From: Bacteroidetes bacterium QH_10_64_19
GTDB lineage: Bacteria; Bacteroidota; Rhodothermia; Rhodothermales; Salinibacteraceae
DNA: 10,048 bases
NCBI GenBank assembly: GCA_003023125.1
Contig: PXSY01000243.1
Coordinates: 5,857-15,904, forward strand
Direction: 5' to 3'
Below, piece after piece: positions 1-7,247 of the stretch (the first letter of the stretch is position 1; each line of letters starts with the position of its first letter). Below the pieces are notes generated by a model. That model was not told where the DNA came from, did no database searches, and worked only from the letters and a program-made list of their open reading frames with translations. A program made the position numbers and the translations under genes.

Positions 1-1
1 G

Positions 2-106
2 GTGAATGCCGTCGAGGCTAAATAGCGGCCCGAAGGGCTGCGAGGAGTCCCACGGCGTGTCGGGGGTGTCGAACAGCTCCGGGAAGGCAGGAATTTGAAT
101 GCAACG
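2..106 (-). pseudogene. Orphan coding-like fragment at the left edge, possibly a remnant of an SGNH/GDSL-type hydrolase
   Basis: One minus-strand frame is open from 106 to the window edge after a stop at 109-107. From position 88 down to 26, 21 consecutive codons end in G or C, the pattern of the real genes here, and the translation looks protein-like (PELFDTPDTPW, then PLFSLDGIH at the edge). SLDG(I/V)HP is a motif I associate with the C-terminal part of Bacteroidota SGNH/GDSL hydrolases, where the histidine belongs to the active site. The frame has no ATG, GTG or TTG start, and any N-terminal part would have to lie where the intact DUF2071 gene sits. This suggests a 5'-truncated gene, or a frameshift from the ATG at 126-124, whose frame opens MFVQDVDVAFKF. 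The family guess rests on one short motif. Confidence 0.33.
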
Positions 107-138
107 TCAACGTCCTGGACGAACATTGTGAGGGAGCT

Positions 139-876
139 CTACACGTGTTCCCGCCATCGTAACGTGACGGGCGTGCCGGGAGACAAGAGGACAAGGGCCG
201 GGTCTCGATCTGCCAGCAGGTGTCCAATCTCGCCGTAGACGTCGGGCCACTGCACGGTCACGTGGTGCTCTTGCACGCGGTGAATGGGCGTTGCCGGTCG
301 GTCGATGCGCGTCCGCAGTAGGACCCCGTTCTGCGTCGTCGTGTATCGCCAGTCCGGACGCAGGAGCGGGTGGGCAAGAGCGTCGGGGGCGGGCACGACG
401 GGCGTTCGCTCGCCCCGGACGCGAAGGCGCTGCTCGCGTCCCTTCCAGTCGAACCGATAGGTCACCTCCAGGTACTCTTCGGGCTCGCGCCGTATGGGCT
501 GCATGGACGCCGCCGCTACCGGCTCGCGGTACAGCAGGCGCGCGCCCCAGGCCACGAGATGCCGCGACACGTGGGCGCGCACGGTCCACGTTCCTGCCGC
601 GTCCGCGTCTCCCTGCGTCGGCTGGACGTGCACGCGCAGTTCGACTGCGGGGACGCGCCGGAAGCCCGGGCCCACGAGCCCGAGCACGCGGACCTTCGTC
701 AGTTCCACCCCGACGAGGCTGACGTATGCTCGCCCGTTCCGCGTCATCGGGACCAGGCCGTCGGGGAGATGCGGAGCTACCCGATCGGGGGCTACATCGT
801 AGCTTACGACCACTCGGTTCCGGGCGGTGGCCCAGAGGATCCGCGGACGACTAGAGGAGGGGGACGAAGACATCAT
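139..876 (-). CDS. DUF2071 (YqjF-like) family protein
   Basis: This gene encodes a soluble protein of about 245 residues resembling the DUF2071/YqjF family, which has no established enzymatic role. Family-like features are the N-terminal stretch PDRVAPHLPDGLVP (about residues 27-40), followed by a beta-rich segment with AYVSLVGVEL, then VELRVHV, and a central WTVRAHVSRHLVAWGARLLY. A TTG at 912 extends the frame, but that codon lies inside the sigma gene's terminator, so one of the tandem ATGs at 876 and 873 is preferred. Neither has an obvious ribosome binding site, which is normal for Bacteroidota. It lies 118 bases downstream of the sigma factor gene on the same strand, beyond a terminator, so it probably has its own promoter. 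No signal peptide or membrane segment is visible. Confidence 0.72.
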   Translation of the reverse strand: MMSSSPSSSRPRILWATARNRVVVSYDVAPDRVAPHLPDGLVPMTRNGRAYVSLVGVELTKVRVLGLVGPGFRRVPAVELRVHVQPTQGDADAAGTWTVRAHVSRHLVAWGARLLYREPVAAASMQPIRREPEEYLEVTYRFDWKGREQRLRVRGERTPVVPAPDALAHPLLRPDWRYTTTQNGVLLRTRIDRPATPIHRVQEHHVTVQWPDVYGEIGHLLADRDPALVLLSPGTPVTLRWREHV

Positions 877-910
877 ACACAGCACGAATAACCCAAGACC
901 CCTGTCCCCC

Positions 911-953
911 AATCAAAACGGGCGCACCCCGACAGTCATCGGGATACGCCCGT
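911..953 (-). terminator. Intrinsic terminator of the sigma factor gene
   Basis: On the minus strand the outer stem ACGGGCG (953-947) pairs with CGCCCGT (924-918). Inside it, CCCGA (943-939) pairs with TCGGG (932-928) around a six-base loop. The stem is followed at once by TTTT (918-915) and then GATT. It begins 42 bases after the sigma factor stop codon. The hairpin plus T-tract works only in the minus orientation. Confidence 0.7.
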
Positions 954-994
954 CTGGTTTCGCACGAGAATGGACGAGATGATTCGTATCGGTA

Positions 995-1834
995 CTAGTC
1001 GGTGTGCGGCTGGAGGTCTTGTCGACTGTGTCGCTGGCGAAGCTTCCGGAGGGCCTTCTCCTTGATCTGGCGGACGCGCTCTCGCGTGAGGTCGAAGCGC
1101 TTGCCGATCTCCTCAAGCGTCAGCGGGTGCTCACGCCCAATGCCGAAGTAGAGGCGCGTGATTTCCGCCTCGCGGTCGTGCAGCGCGCTGAGGGCGTGCT
1201 CGATGTCGATCTTGACCGACTCGGAAAGCATCTCCTCGTCGGGTGAATCGCTCTCTTCATCGGGCAGCACGTCGAGGAGGCTGTTGTCATCCTCCTCGTT
1301 GAAGGGCGCGTCCATGGAAAGGTGGCGGCTGGTGTGCTTCATCGCCTCGCGCACCTTCTGGACGTCGATCTCAAGCTCCTCGGCCAGCTCTTCAATGTTG
1401 GGCTTCCGGTCGAGATCCTGCTGGAGCCGGGCACTGGCTTTGCGGATCTTCGAGATCGTGCCGATGCGGTTGAGGGGAAGACGCACCACGCGGCTCTGCT
1501 CGGCGAGGGCCTGCAGGATGGCCTGCCGGATCCACCAGACCGCGTAGGAGATGAACTTGAATCCGCGCGTCTCGTCGAACCGCTTGGCCGCCTTGATGAG
1601 GCCGTAGTTGCCTTCGTTGATCAGGTCGGCAAGCGACAGGCCCTGTCCTTGATACTTCTTCGCGACCGAGACGACGAATCGCAGGTTGGCACGGCAGAGT
1701 TGGTGAAGGGCCTCCTCGTCGCCGTCTTCGATGCGTCGTGCCAGTTCGACTTCCTCCTCCGGCTCGAGAAGGTCAATCTTCCCGATCTCCTGGAGGTACT
1801 GGTCCAGCATCCGTTGTTCGCGTGAAACTTGCAT
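995..1834 (-). CDS. rpoD: RNA polymerase primary sigma factor, sigma-70 group (Bacteroidota SigA/RpoD type)
   Basis: This 279-residue protein is the promoter-recognition subunit of RNA polymerase. In order it shows region 1.2 (about residues 9-42), region 2 with [22 protein letters not shown] and the DNA-melting segment [16 protein letters not shown] (91-106), region 3 (about 125-200), and region 4 with [10 protein letters not shown] and the helix-turn-helix [18 protein letters not shown] (249-266). Region 1.1 is absent, as is usual for Bacteroidota primary sigma factors of about 280-290 residues. An acidic linker (180-204) separates regions 3 and 4. The frame extends upstream to 1915, but homology begins at the ATG at 1834, so that start is chosen. 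The 217 bases between this gene and the GH3 gene must hold its promoter, although no convincing box was seen. A paralogous group-2 sigma factor remains possible. Confidence 0.93.
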   Translation of the reverse strand: MQVSREQRMLDQYLQEIGKIDLLEPEEEVELARRIEDGDEEALHQLCRANLRFVVSVAKKYQGQGLSLADLINEGNYGLIKAAKRFDETRGFKFISYAVWWIRQAILQALAEQSRVVRLPLNRIGTISKIRKASARLQQDLDRKPNIEELAEELEIDVQKVREAMKHTSRHLSMDAPFNEEDDNSLLDVLPDEESDSPDEEMLSESVKIDIEHALSALHDREAEITRLYFGIGREHPLTLEEIGKRFDLTRERVRQIKEKALRKLRQRHSRQDLQPHTD

Positions 1835-2035
1835 ATGGTCTTGTCGAGTTGTGGGTGAGGAGCGATGGCGATGGTGGAGAACACGCAGCGCGCCGGTCAA
1901 AACGGGAGGCGCCACCGACCGGAGAGCGAAAGCCCCTGAGCGCTGCGAGTACCGAGCCTAAAGGAACCGATCTGGATTCCGCGGACTCATCACGAGTCAC
2001 AATAGCGGTTGTTCCGGGGAAAATACCGGGCGAGC

Positions 2036-2060
2036 CGCGGCTGAGACGGTCTCAGCCGCG
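2036..2060 (-). terminator. Perfect 11-bp hairpin at the end of the GH3-like gene
   Basis: CGCGGCTGAGA (2036-2046) and TCTCAGCCGCG (2050-2060) are exact inverted repeats around a three-base loop. The stop codon of the GH3-like gene (2054-2052) lies within one arm. GAGC (2032-2035) and GCTC (2063-2066) could extend the stem past a small bulge. There is no immediate T-run, so termination is inferred from the position and stability of the stem. A role in mRNA 3'-end protection is equally possible. Confidence 0.45.
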
Positions 2061-3535
2061 TTGCTCGACGATTGAGCGCAGGCCGTCGGCGACCTCTCGA
2101 TGGTCGCTCATGCGGGGCACTTTCGTCTGCCCACTGATCTCGTCGTTGGTCGCTTGGAGCCAGCGGTAGAAGGCGCCGTCGGGCAGGGCCGACACCTGCG
2201 GGCCGTCCAGGGCATCGCCCTCTCGGCGAATGTAGTAGTGGCGATTGACCTCCTGCAGATGCTCATCGAGCGCTCGCTCGAAGGCGTCCATGTCGGTCGG
2301 GGCGCGCTCGAACTCGACGAGCCACTCGTGGCCCGGCTGGTCTCACAGGCGGATTTCAGCGCCGCCCGCACCTCGTCGCCGTAGATGGCTTCCCCGTACT
2401 CGTCGATCATGTCGCTGGTGCGGCCCGCCACGGTAATTTTGTGCGGGAAGGTTTGCGTAAACCGAATGACGTCGCCCACCTCGTAGGCCCAGAGCCCACT
2501 ACACGACGTCACGTGTAGGGAGTAGCGCACGCCGGGCTCCACGTCGGCGATTGTGTGGCGGGTCGGATCCGCGTCGCCCCGCTCGTCGAGCGGCACGAAT
2601 TCGTAGAACACCCCGTTGTCGAGGTGCAGCAGCATCGAAGGATCCTCCAGGTCGTCCTGGAAGGAGAAAAAGCCCTCGGAGGCGCCGTAGGTCTCGACGA
2701 AGTCGATGTCGTGGCCAATCTTCTCCTCGATCAGGTCGCGGTACGACCGGAGCGCCACACCGCCCGAAATGAACACCTGCAAGTTCGGCCACACGTCCCC
2801 CACGGTCGTGGCGGTGTCGTTATTCCGCTCGTTGTGCAGGTCGATGAGCAGGTCGAACAGATTGAGCGCCCAGGTGGGCACCATCACGAGAAGACGAATG
2901 TCTTTGTCGACGGTCCGCTCGGCGACGGCCTGGAGCTTTTCTTCCCAGCTGGGAAGGAAGGTAATTTCGTTCGGCACCGCCTGAAACAGCGTGCGGAAGA
3001 AGCCAGGGGCGTTCTCGGCCAGGATGCCGCTAATTTCGCCCGCCTTGGTGCCGGGATAGTTCGGGTCTTCCTCCACGCGGCCCGGAAGGGTGAGGTGACT
3101 GCCCCCGAGGAAGCTCGGATCGAGACTCTCCTTGAGGTAGTTCACCCCGGCCCCGACGCTGAACGAGCGGTTGTTCTCAATGGTCTTGTCGCTGATCGGA
3201 ATGACCTTGCCGTCGGACACGGTGCCGCTGGAGACGGCGAAGTTCCGGATCGTGCCGGGCCACATCACGTTGGCGTCGCCGCGTCGGACCCGCTCCACGT
3301 CGTCCTCGATGTCCGCGTAGGTGTGCAGCGGAACGCAGTCCTGGTAGGCGGCCACAACGTCCGACGCCTCGGCAATCTCAGAGAAGTCGTACCGGCGCCC
3401 CCACTCGGTGTCGGCGGCGCGAGTGAGAAGACGCCGGAGAAGCGCGCGCTGTGTGGCGACAGGGTCGGCCTTGAACTCCTTGACCCGTCGGAGCGGACCA
3501 AGCCACTGCAGGGCCGAGCGGACCAGGGCGTCCAT
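2052..3535 (-). CDS. GH3-family acyl-acid-amido synthetase-like protein, interrupted by a frameshift
   Basis: GH3 enzymes are ANL-type adenylating enzymes that activate a carboxylic acid with ATP and join it to an amine. The bacterial substrate is generally unknown. From the ATG at 3535, the N-terminal part shows the nucleotide-binding motif VSSGTVSDGK (101-110), YGASEG (283-288), GLWAYEVGD (347-355) and AGRTSD (370-375). After residue 400 the frame breaks. The conserved C-terminal part continues one frame over from 2333 to 2055 (GHEWLVEFE, then GQTKVPRMSDHREVADGL near the end). One missing base near 2331-2338, beside short C and G runs, would restore a 494-residue protein of normal family length. 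Read without correction, the frame runs on to 2108 with an unrelated tail. The upstream extension to 3760 overlaps folP and is rejected as a start. This may be a sequencing error or a recent pseudogene. Confidence 0.85.
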
Positions 3536-3659
3536 CAACGAGAACACAGGTCGGTAGCAAGTACGAACACACCTTTTCCGGACGACCGGGACGGGCGGGG
3601 CGTTCCGAGCATCGGAATTTCTCCGCAAAAACATCAGATGGATCCCATTCCAACGGCGC

Positions 3660-3680
3660 TCTGTGTATACTTTAGCAAAT
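3660..3680 (+). promoter_or_regulatory. Candidate promoter element for the folP unit
   Basis: The divergent gap between the GH3-like gene and folP (3536-3732) holds one AT-rich patch in otherwise GC-rich DNA, with TATACTTTAG at 3666-3675. It resembles a -10 box (TATACT) and partly the Bacteroidota TAnnTTTG box. No good upstream -35 or -33 element was found, so this is a weak call. The GTATAC core is palindromic and could also serve the minus strand. Confidence 0.22.
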
Positions 3681-3732
3681 CCAGTGTTCGCTGGCTCCTT
3701 CGATTCCAAGACCGCCTGCCGGGTGTTCCCGT

Positions 3733-4665
3733 ATGCCTCGTTCGTCTCGCGCGCTTCCATCGTTGACCCCTGAGGCCTTTCCGGCCGATCGATTCGTGCT
3801 TGGAGACGATCCTTATACGCTTGACTGTCGACCGGGCAGTCCAGACGTGGACGGCGCAGCCCACGTCATGGGCATTTTGAACGTCACCCCCGACTCGTTC
3901 TCCGACGGGGGGCAGTACGTGACCGTCGAGAAGGCGGTCTCCCGCGCCGCCGAGATGTTAAGCGAAGGCGCCTCGATCGTCGACGTCGGAGGCGAGTCGA
4001 CACGGCCCGGGGCCGATCCCGTAGGTCCGGACGACGAGCGCGACCGCGTGGTGCCGGTCGTGGAGGCCCTGTCGGATCAGTTGCCCGAGGCGCTCCTGTC
4101 GATCGACACGTACAAGCCCGAGGTGGCGCGGGCGGCCCTCGCGGCCGGTGCCGACATCGTGAACGACGTGACCGGCCTGCGCCATCATCCGGAGATGGCC
4201 GAGGCGGCGGCCGACTGGAACGCGCCCCTCGTGCTCATGCATTCGGTGGGCGAGCCCGGCGACCTGACGAGCCCCCGCAAGTACGACGACGTGACCGCCG
4301 AGGTGCGCGACGCCCTTGCCCGCTCGGTCGAGACGGCGCAAGAAGCAGGGGTGGAGCAGATCGTCATCGACCCCGGCTTCGGCTTCGGCAAGTCCAACGA
4401 TCAGAACCTCCGTCTGCTCAACGAGATCGACGAGCTGCTCACCCTCAACCGGCCCGTCCTCGTGGGCGTCTCCCGCAAGAGCACAATCGGGGCGACCCTC
4501 GGCACGCCCGACCACCCGGCACCCACAGACGAACGGCTCCACGGGTCGCTCGGCGCGACGGCCGTAGCTGTCATGCGGGGGGCCACGATTGTTCGCACCC
4601 ACGACGTAGCGTCCACGGTGGACATGCTGAGGGTGATGGGACGGACCCTCCGCCAGCATCGATAA
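3733..4665 (+). CDS. folP: Dihydropteroate synthase
   Basis: This enzyme condenses p-aminobenzoate with 6-hydroxymethyl-dihydropterin diphosphate to form dihydropteroate in cytosolic folate synthesis, and it is the target of sulfonamides. The 310-residue protein is a complete TIM-barrel DHPS. It shows MGILNVTPDSFSDGG (46-60), VDVGGESTRPGA (83-94), SIDTYKPEVA (123-132), NDVTG (144-148), LMH (168-170), the pterin-site DPGFGFGKS (213-221), SRKS (247-250) and the C-terminal GSLGATAVAV with RTHD (271-291). An N-terminal extension of about 40 residues precedes the first motif, so a later start cannot be excluded, although no other ATG lies before residue 46. It is divergent from the GH3-like gene and is followed after 63 bases by cdaA, very likely in one transcript. 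Confidence 0.96.
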   Translation: MPRSSRALPSLTPEAFPADRFVLGDDPYTLDCRPGSPDVDGAAHVMGILNVTPDSFSDGGQYVTVEKAVSRAAEMLSEGASIVDVGGESTRPGADPVGPDDERDRVVPVVEALSDQLPEALLSIDTYKPEVARAALAAGADIVNDVTGLRHHPEMAEAAADWNAPLVLMHSVGEPGDLTSPRKYDDVTAEVRDALARSVETAQEAGVEQIVIDPGFGFGKSNDQNLRLLNEIDELLTLNRPVLVGVSRKSTIGATLGTPDHPAPTDERLHGSLGATAVAVMRGATIVRTHDVASTVDMLRVMGRTLRQHR

Positions 4666-4728
4666 CGCCGCATCCGGCTTGGAAGCGCGTCCGCTCGCTC
4701 GCCCTGTCTGTATTGGCTTCGGTTCTTC

Positions 4729-5529
4729 GTGAAGACACTTGAGATTATCGATTTCGGGATCGGCGACGCGATCGAAATCGTCATCGTCGCCTACGTGCTG
4801 TACCAGCTGTATCGGCTCATGCGGGGGACGATTGCTGTGCAAATTGCCCTCGGGCTGGGGGCGCTGTTCCTGCTCCAGTTCGTCGTCGAGCTGGCCGACA
4901 TGACGGTGCTGACCACCGTCTTCAGCTACTTCAATCAGGTCTTCGTGCTGGCGGTGATCATCATCTTCCAGCCCGAAATTCGGCGCCTGCTCCTCCTGCT
5001 GGGCAAAAACCCGATCATTCGGCGCTTTGTCGCGACGACCGACCAGGATGAGATCATCGATGAGGCGGTCGGGGCCGTAGAGGAGATGAGCAACGAGCAG
5101 ATGGGGGCCCTCATTGCGTTTCAGCGCAGCACAGGCCTCCGCAGCTACGTCGAGACCGGAAAGCTCCTGGAGGCGGAGGTGTCCAGAGATCTGCTCCTCA
5201 CGATTTTTCACGGACAGAACCCCCTCCACGACGGGGCCGTGATCATCAACAACCGCCGCGTCGAGGCGGCCCGGTGCATCCTGCCGGTCTCGACGAGCAT
5301 GAAGCTCAGCCCCCAGCTGGGCCTTCGGCACCGGGCGGCGGTGGGCCTCACCGAGCAGACCGACGCGTTCGTGGTAGTGGTGTCGGAAGAAACGGGAGAC
5401 ATCAGCGTCTCGCGCGACGGGGCGCTCATTTCCAACATCACCCCGGAGGAGCTTCGCACGTATCTGACGAGCGCCCTGACGGGACAGCCGACCTCGAAGG
5501 CAAGCGTGGCCGCGTCCGCTGCGGCCTAA
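4729..5529 (+). CDS. cdaA: Membrane-bound diadenylate cyclase, CdaA/DacA type
   Basis: CdaA makes the second messenger cyclic di-AMP from two ATP molecules. In many bacteria c-di-AMP controls potassium and osmolyte uptake. The protein has 266 residues and starts with GTG. Three hydrophobic segments (about residues 15-30, 36-55 and 60-80) anchor it in the membrane. The DAC domain follows, with GALIAFQR (126-133), the catalytic HDGA (167-170) and LRHRAAVG (199-206), so both hallmark DGA and RHR motifs are intact. The N-terminus matches the usual family start (ID-G-DAIEI-LYQLYRLMRGT), which supports the GTG codon. The tail after residue 250 is low-complexity (Ala, Ser, Thr). The regulator CdaR and GlmM, typical neighbours in Firmicutes, are absent; the folP neighbour is instead the arrangement common in Bacteroidota. 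Confidence 0.95.
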   Translation: MKTLEIIDFGIGDAIEIVIVAYVLYQLYRLMRGTIAVQIALGLGALFLLQFVVELADMTVLTTVFSYFNQVFVLAVIIIFQPEIRRLLLLLGKNPIIRRFVATTDQDEIIDEAVGAVEEMSNEQMGALIAFQRSTGLRSYVETGKLLEAEVSRDLLLTIFHGQNPLHDGAVIINNRRVEAARCILPVSTSMKLSPQLGLRHRAAVGLTEQTDAFVVVVSEETGDISVSRDGALISNITPEELRTYLTSALTGQPTSKASVAASAAA

Positions 5530-5544
5530 TGCCGGCCTCGACCG

Positions 5545-6276
5545 ATGATTCCGCCCGGAGCATTCCGTTCCCTCATGGCCCCTCCGTCCTACGACGACAC
5601 GAACGATCGCCAGTACCGCCGTCGCCGCGAGCAACTCGTCGAGACGCTCCGGTCGCGGGGCATTTACGACGAGCGGGTGCTGGCAGCCATTGGGGCGGTG
5701 CCCCGGCACGCGTTCGTGGATCCGGCCCTGCGCGATCGGGCCTACGCCGACGAGGCGCTCCCCATCGGCCTCAACCAGACGATCTCGCAGCCCTTCACCG
5801 TGGCCTACCAGACCTCGCTGCTGGAGGTGACGCCGAACGATCGAATCCTGGAGGTAGGCACGGGGAGCGGATATCAGGCCGCCGTGCTTTGCGAGCTGGA
5901 GGCCCGCGTGTTTTCGATCGAGCGGCACGAAGACCTGCTCGCCCGGACCCGTGGACTGCTCGACGACCTCGGCTACGATGTGCGGACGCGGCACGGGGAC
6001 GGCACGAAGGGATGGCCGTCCTTTGCGCCGTACGACGGCATCGTGGTGACGGCCGCCGCGCCCGAGGCGCCCGATCCGCTTTTGCGCCAGCTCCGCGAGC
6101 CCTCAGAATTGGGGGATTGCTCCCACGGACGGCTCGTCATTCCCATCGGGGGCAGTGGGGGACAGACCATGACGCGCATCACCCGCACCGGCACGGGCCC
6201 GCACGACTACGAGCGGGAGGAATTCCACTCCTTCCGCTTCGTGCCGTTAGTAAGCGGGGACGACGACGAGTCCTGA
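5545..6276 (+). CDS. pcm: Protein-L-isoaspartate O-methyltransferase
   Basis: This enzyme uses S-adenosylmethionine to methylate abnormal L-isoaspartyl residues in aged proteins, starting their repair. The 243-residue protein shows the PCMT signature GLNQTISQPFTVA (75-87), SAM-binding motif I ILEVGTGSGYQAAVL (101-115), the acidic end of motif post-I (IERHEDL, 126-132), GDGTKGW (151-157), YDGIVVTAAAP (163-173) and GRLVIPIG (195-202). It starts 15 bases after the cdaA stop, indicating co-transcription. A second in-frame ATG at 5575 (residue 11) would give a 233-residue protein and fits the family's usual N-terminal length slightly better; no ribosome binding site decides between them. No signal peptide is present, so the protein is cytosolic. 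Confidence 0.95.
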   Translation: MIPPGAFRSLMAPPSYDDTNDRQYRRRREQLVETLRSRGIYDERVLAAIGAVPRHAFVDPALRDRAYADEALPIGLNQTISQPFTVAYQTSLLEVTPNDRILEVGTGSGYQAAVLCELEARVFSIERHEDLLARTRGLLDDLGYDVRTRHGDGTKGWPSFAPYDGIVVTAAAPEAPDPLLRQLREPSELGDCSHGRLVIPIGGSGGQTMTRITRTGTGPHDYEREEFHSFRFVPLVSGDDDES

Positions 6277-6367
6277 GCCCCCGAGATTCGAGAGAGCGGG
6301 TCGCCGTCTCTGTTCGGCGAGCAGAAGGGTAACGATCCCCATACAAGCTCCTGCGAGTATGAACGTT

Positions 6368-6388
6368 GCGGAACCGCTTCGGCTCCGC
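6368..6388. terminator. Possible hairpin between two converging genes
   Basis: GCGGAACCG (6368-6376) and CGGCTCCGC (6380-6388) pair in eight of nine positions around a three-base loop. The hairpin lies between the pcm stop (6276) and the end of the minus-strand gene (6400), where a bidirectional terminator is expected. Neither side has a T-run, so the call is weak. Confidence 0.3.
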
Positions 6389-6399
6389 ATGCTACGGCC

Positions 6400-6924
6400 T
6401 CACATCGAGTCGAGCAGCCAGTTTACATGACGGGTCCGCATGACTCTCGCTGCGGCTTCGGGATCGGAGGGGGCACAGAACTCGGCCCACCGCTCGCTCA
6501 TGTGGGCGGCGTCGAGGGCGGCTTGCCCGGCATCGGCATGAGTACAGGCCTGCAGGGTGAGAAGCTGGGCCGCGTCGGGCTGGCTGCGAGGGAGCCCGAG
6601 GGCTACGGCCAGCATCACGGCATCGGCCGTCTCGCGTCGCACGCGCTGCCAGGCGGAGGGATCGTTGCGCCGGGCGGCGGCCCAGAGTCGTCCGGCGGCG
6701 GTGTGGGAGGGAAGCTCGTCGGCCTCGGCCTGCCGGGCGCACCATCGCGCGAACTGGCGCACCGAGGCCGCAGACGGTTGCGCCTGCACATGTTCGATCA
6801 ACTGGGCTCGCGGATCGGCGCTGCGGGCTCGCTCCTCGCCCGTCGTCCGGTCGAGGACCAGCGCCCGACGGGTGCGGCTGTCGAAGATGTAGTAGTACCG
6901 AGCGACTCGGGCGTCCGAAATCAT
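6400..6924 (-). CDS. Hypothetical protein of 174 residues
   Basis: I do not recognise a family. The protein starts at ATG 6924 and ends at TGA 6402-6400. Residues 8-33 look like a small beta unit (RYYYIFDSRTRRALVLDR). The rest is alanine-rich and probably all-helical, with several tryptophans (WCARQAE, LWAAARRNDPSAWQRV, MSERWAEF) and a C-terminus ending VNWLLDSM. There is no signal peptide, membrane segment or zinc-binding pattern. Codon use is as GC-rich as in its neighbours, which supports a real gene over a shadow frame; opposing plus-strand frames exist but give low-complexity products. It stands alone, converging on pcm and divergent from the protease gene, so context gives no function. 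The helical, alanine- and tryptophan-rich build loosely recalls some predicted immunity proteins, but this is only an impression. Confidence 0.62.
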   Translation of the reverse strand: MISDARVARYYYIFDSRTRRALVLDRTTGEERARSADPRAQLIEHVQAQPSAASVRQFARWCARQAEADELPSHTAAGRLWAAARRNDPSAWQRVRRETADAVMLAVALGLPRSQPDAAQLLTLQACTHADAGQAALDAAHMSERWAEFCAPSDPEAAARVMRTRHVNWLLDSM

Positions 6925-7247
6925 TGGATCAGTGCCGGTGTCTCAGCATGGATTGCGGCGGCTCCATCTGTTGGAAACAATGGTTCATCGTAAACAAGTG
7001 TCCGACGAACGTTCAGACATCCCCCGGTGCGCGGTGAAGGGACCACAACCTGCTGCGCTGGGCGCTACCGTCGGCATCCCCGGCCAAGACGTTTCCAGGA
7101 CGATGGCCCTGCAACAAAGCCACCCGGTTCAGATATGAGAAAAGTGTTGCCAGTGCAAATCCGCGCCCATGCCCTGTGCGGGGCCGAGGTTGGACTGCTC
7201 ATGCCGCGTTCGCTCTATTGTTCGAAACGGATTTCCCCGACGATCTC
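6925..7247. other. 323-base divergent intergenic region without a recognisable gene
   Basis: This stretch separates the start of the minus-strand hypothetical gene from the ATG of the protease gene. It is less GC-rich than the genes and holds several short open frames with no family resemblance or convincing codon bias. No tRNA, riboswitch-like fold or repeat was recognised. It should carry the promoters of both flanking genes. A frame in phase with the protease extends to a GTG at 7176 but is unlikely to be translated. Confidence 0.5.
7190..7219 (+). promoter_or_regulatory. Candidate promoter of the protease gene
   Basis: TTGGAC (7190-7195) and TCTATT (7214-7219) are separated by 18 bases and match the sigma-70 consensus only partly. 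The -10-like box ends 28 bases before the ATG at 7248, so the transcript leader would be short, as often in this phylum. This is a visual match only. Confidence 0.28.

Noticed and set aside
25..41. Short hairpin (GCGGCCC/GGGCTGC) that could be a terminator
   Set aside because: It falls inside the coding-like fragment, has one G-U pair and lacks a proper T-run, so chance is more likely.
1835..1915. Upstream extension of the sigma factor to 1915
   Set aside because: The added 27 residues are unlike any sigma factor N-terminus, and homology starts right after the ATG at 1834.
3536..3760. Upstream extension of the GH3-like protein to 3760
   Set aside because: It would overlap the folP start, adds 75 residues with no family resemblance, and the ATG at 3535 fits the normal N-terminus.
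2555..3766. 403-codon plus-strand open frame opposite the GH3-like gene
   Set aside because: It is antisense to clear GH3 motifs and runs across the folP start; no domain is visible.
3958..5994. 678-codon minus-strand open frame opposite folP, cdaA and pcm
   Set aside because: It lies antisense to three genes with clear motifs, its translation has no recognisable domain, and long shadow frames are expected where codons end in G or C.
6301..6320. Six-base inverted repeat TCGCCG/CGGCGA after pcm
   Set aside because: The stem is short, with an eight-base loop and no T-run; frequent by chance in GC-rich DNA.
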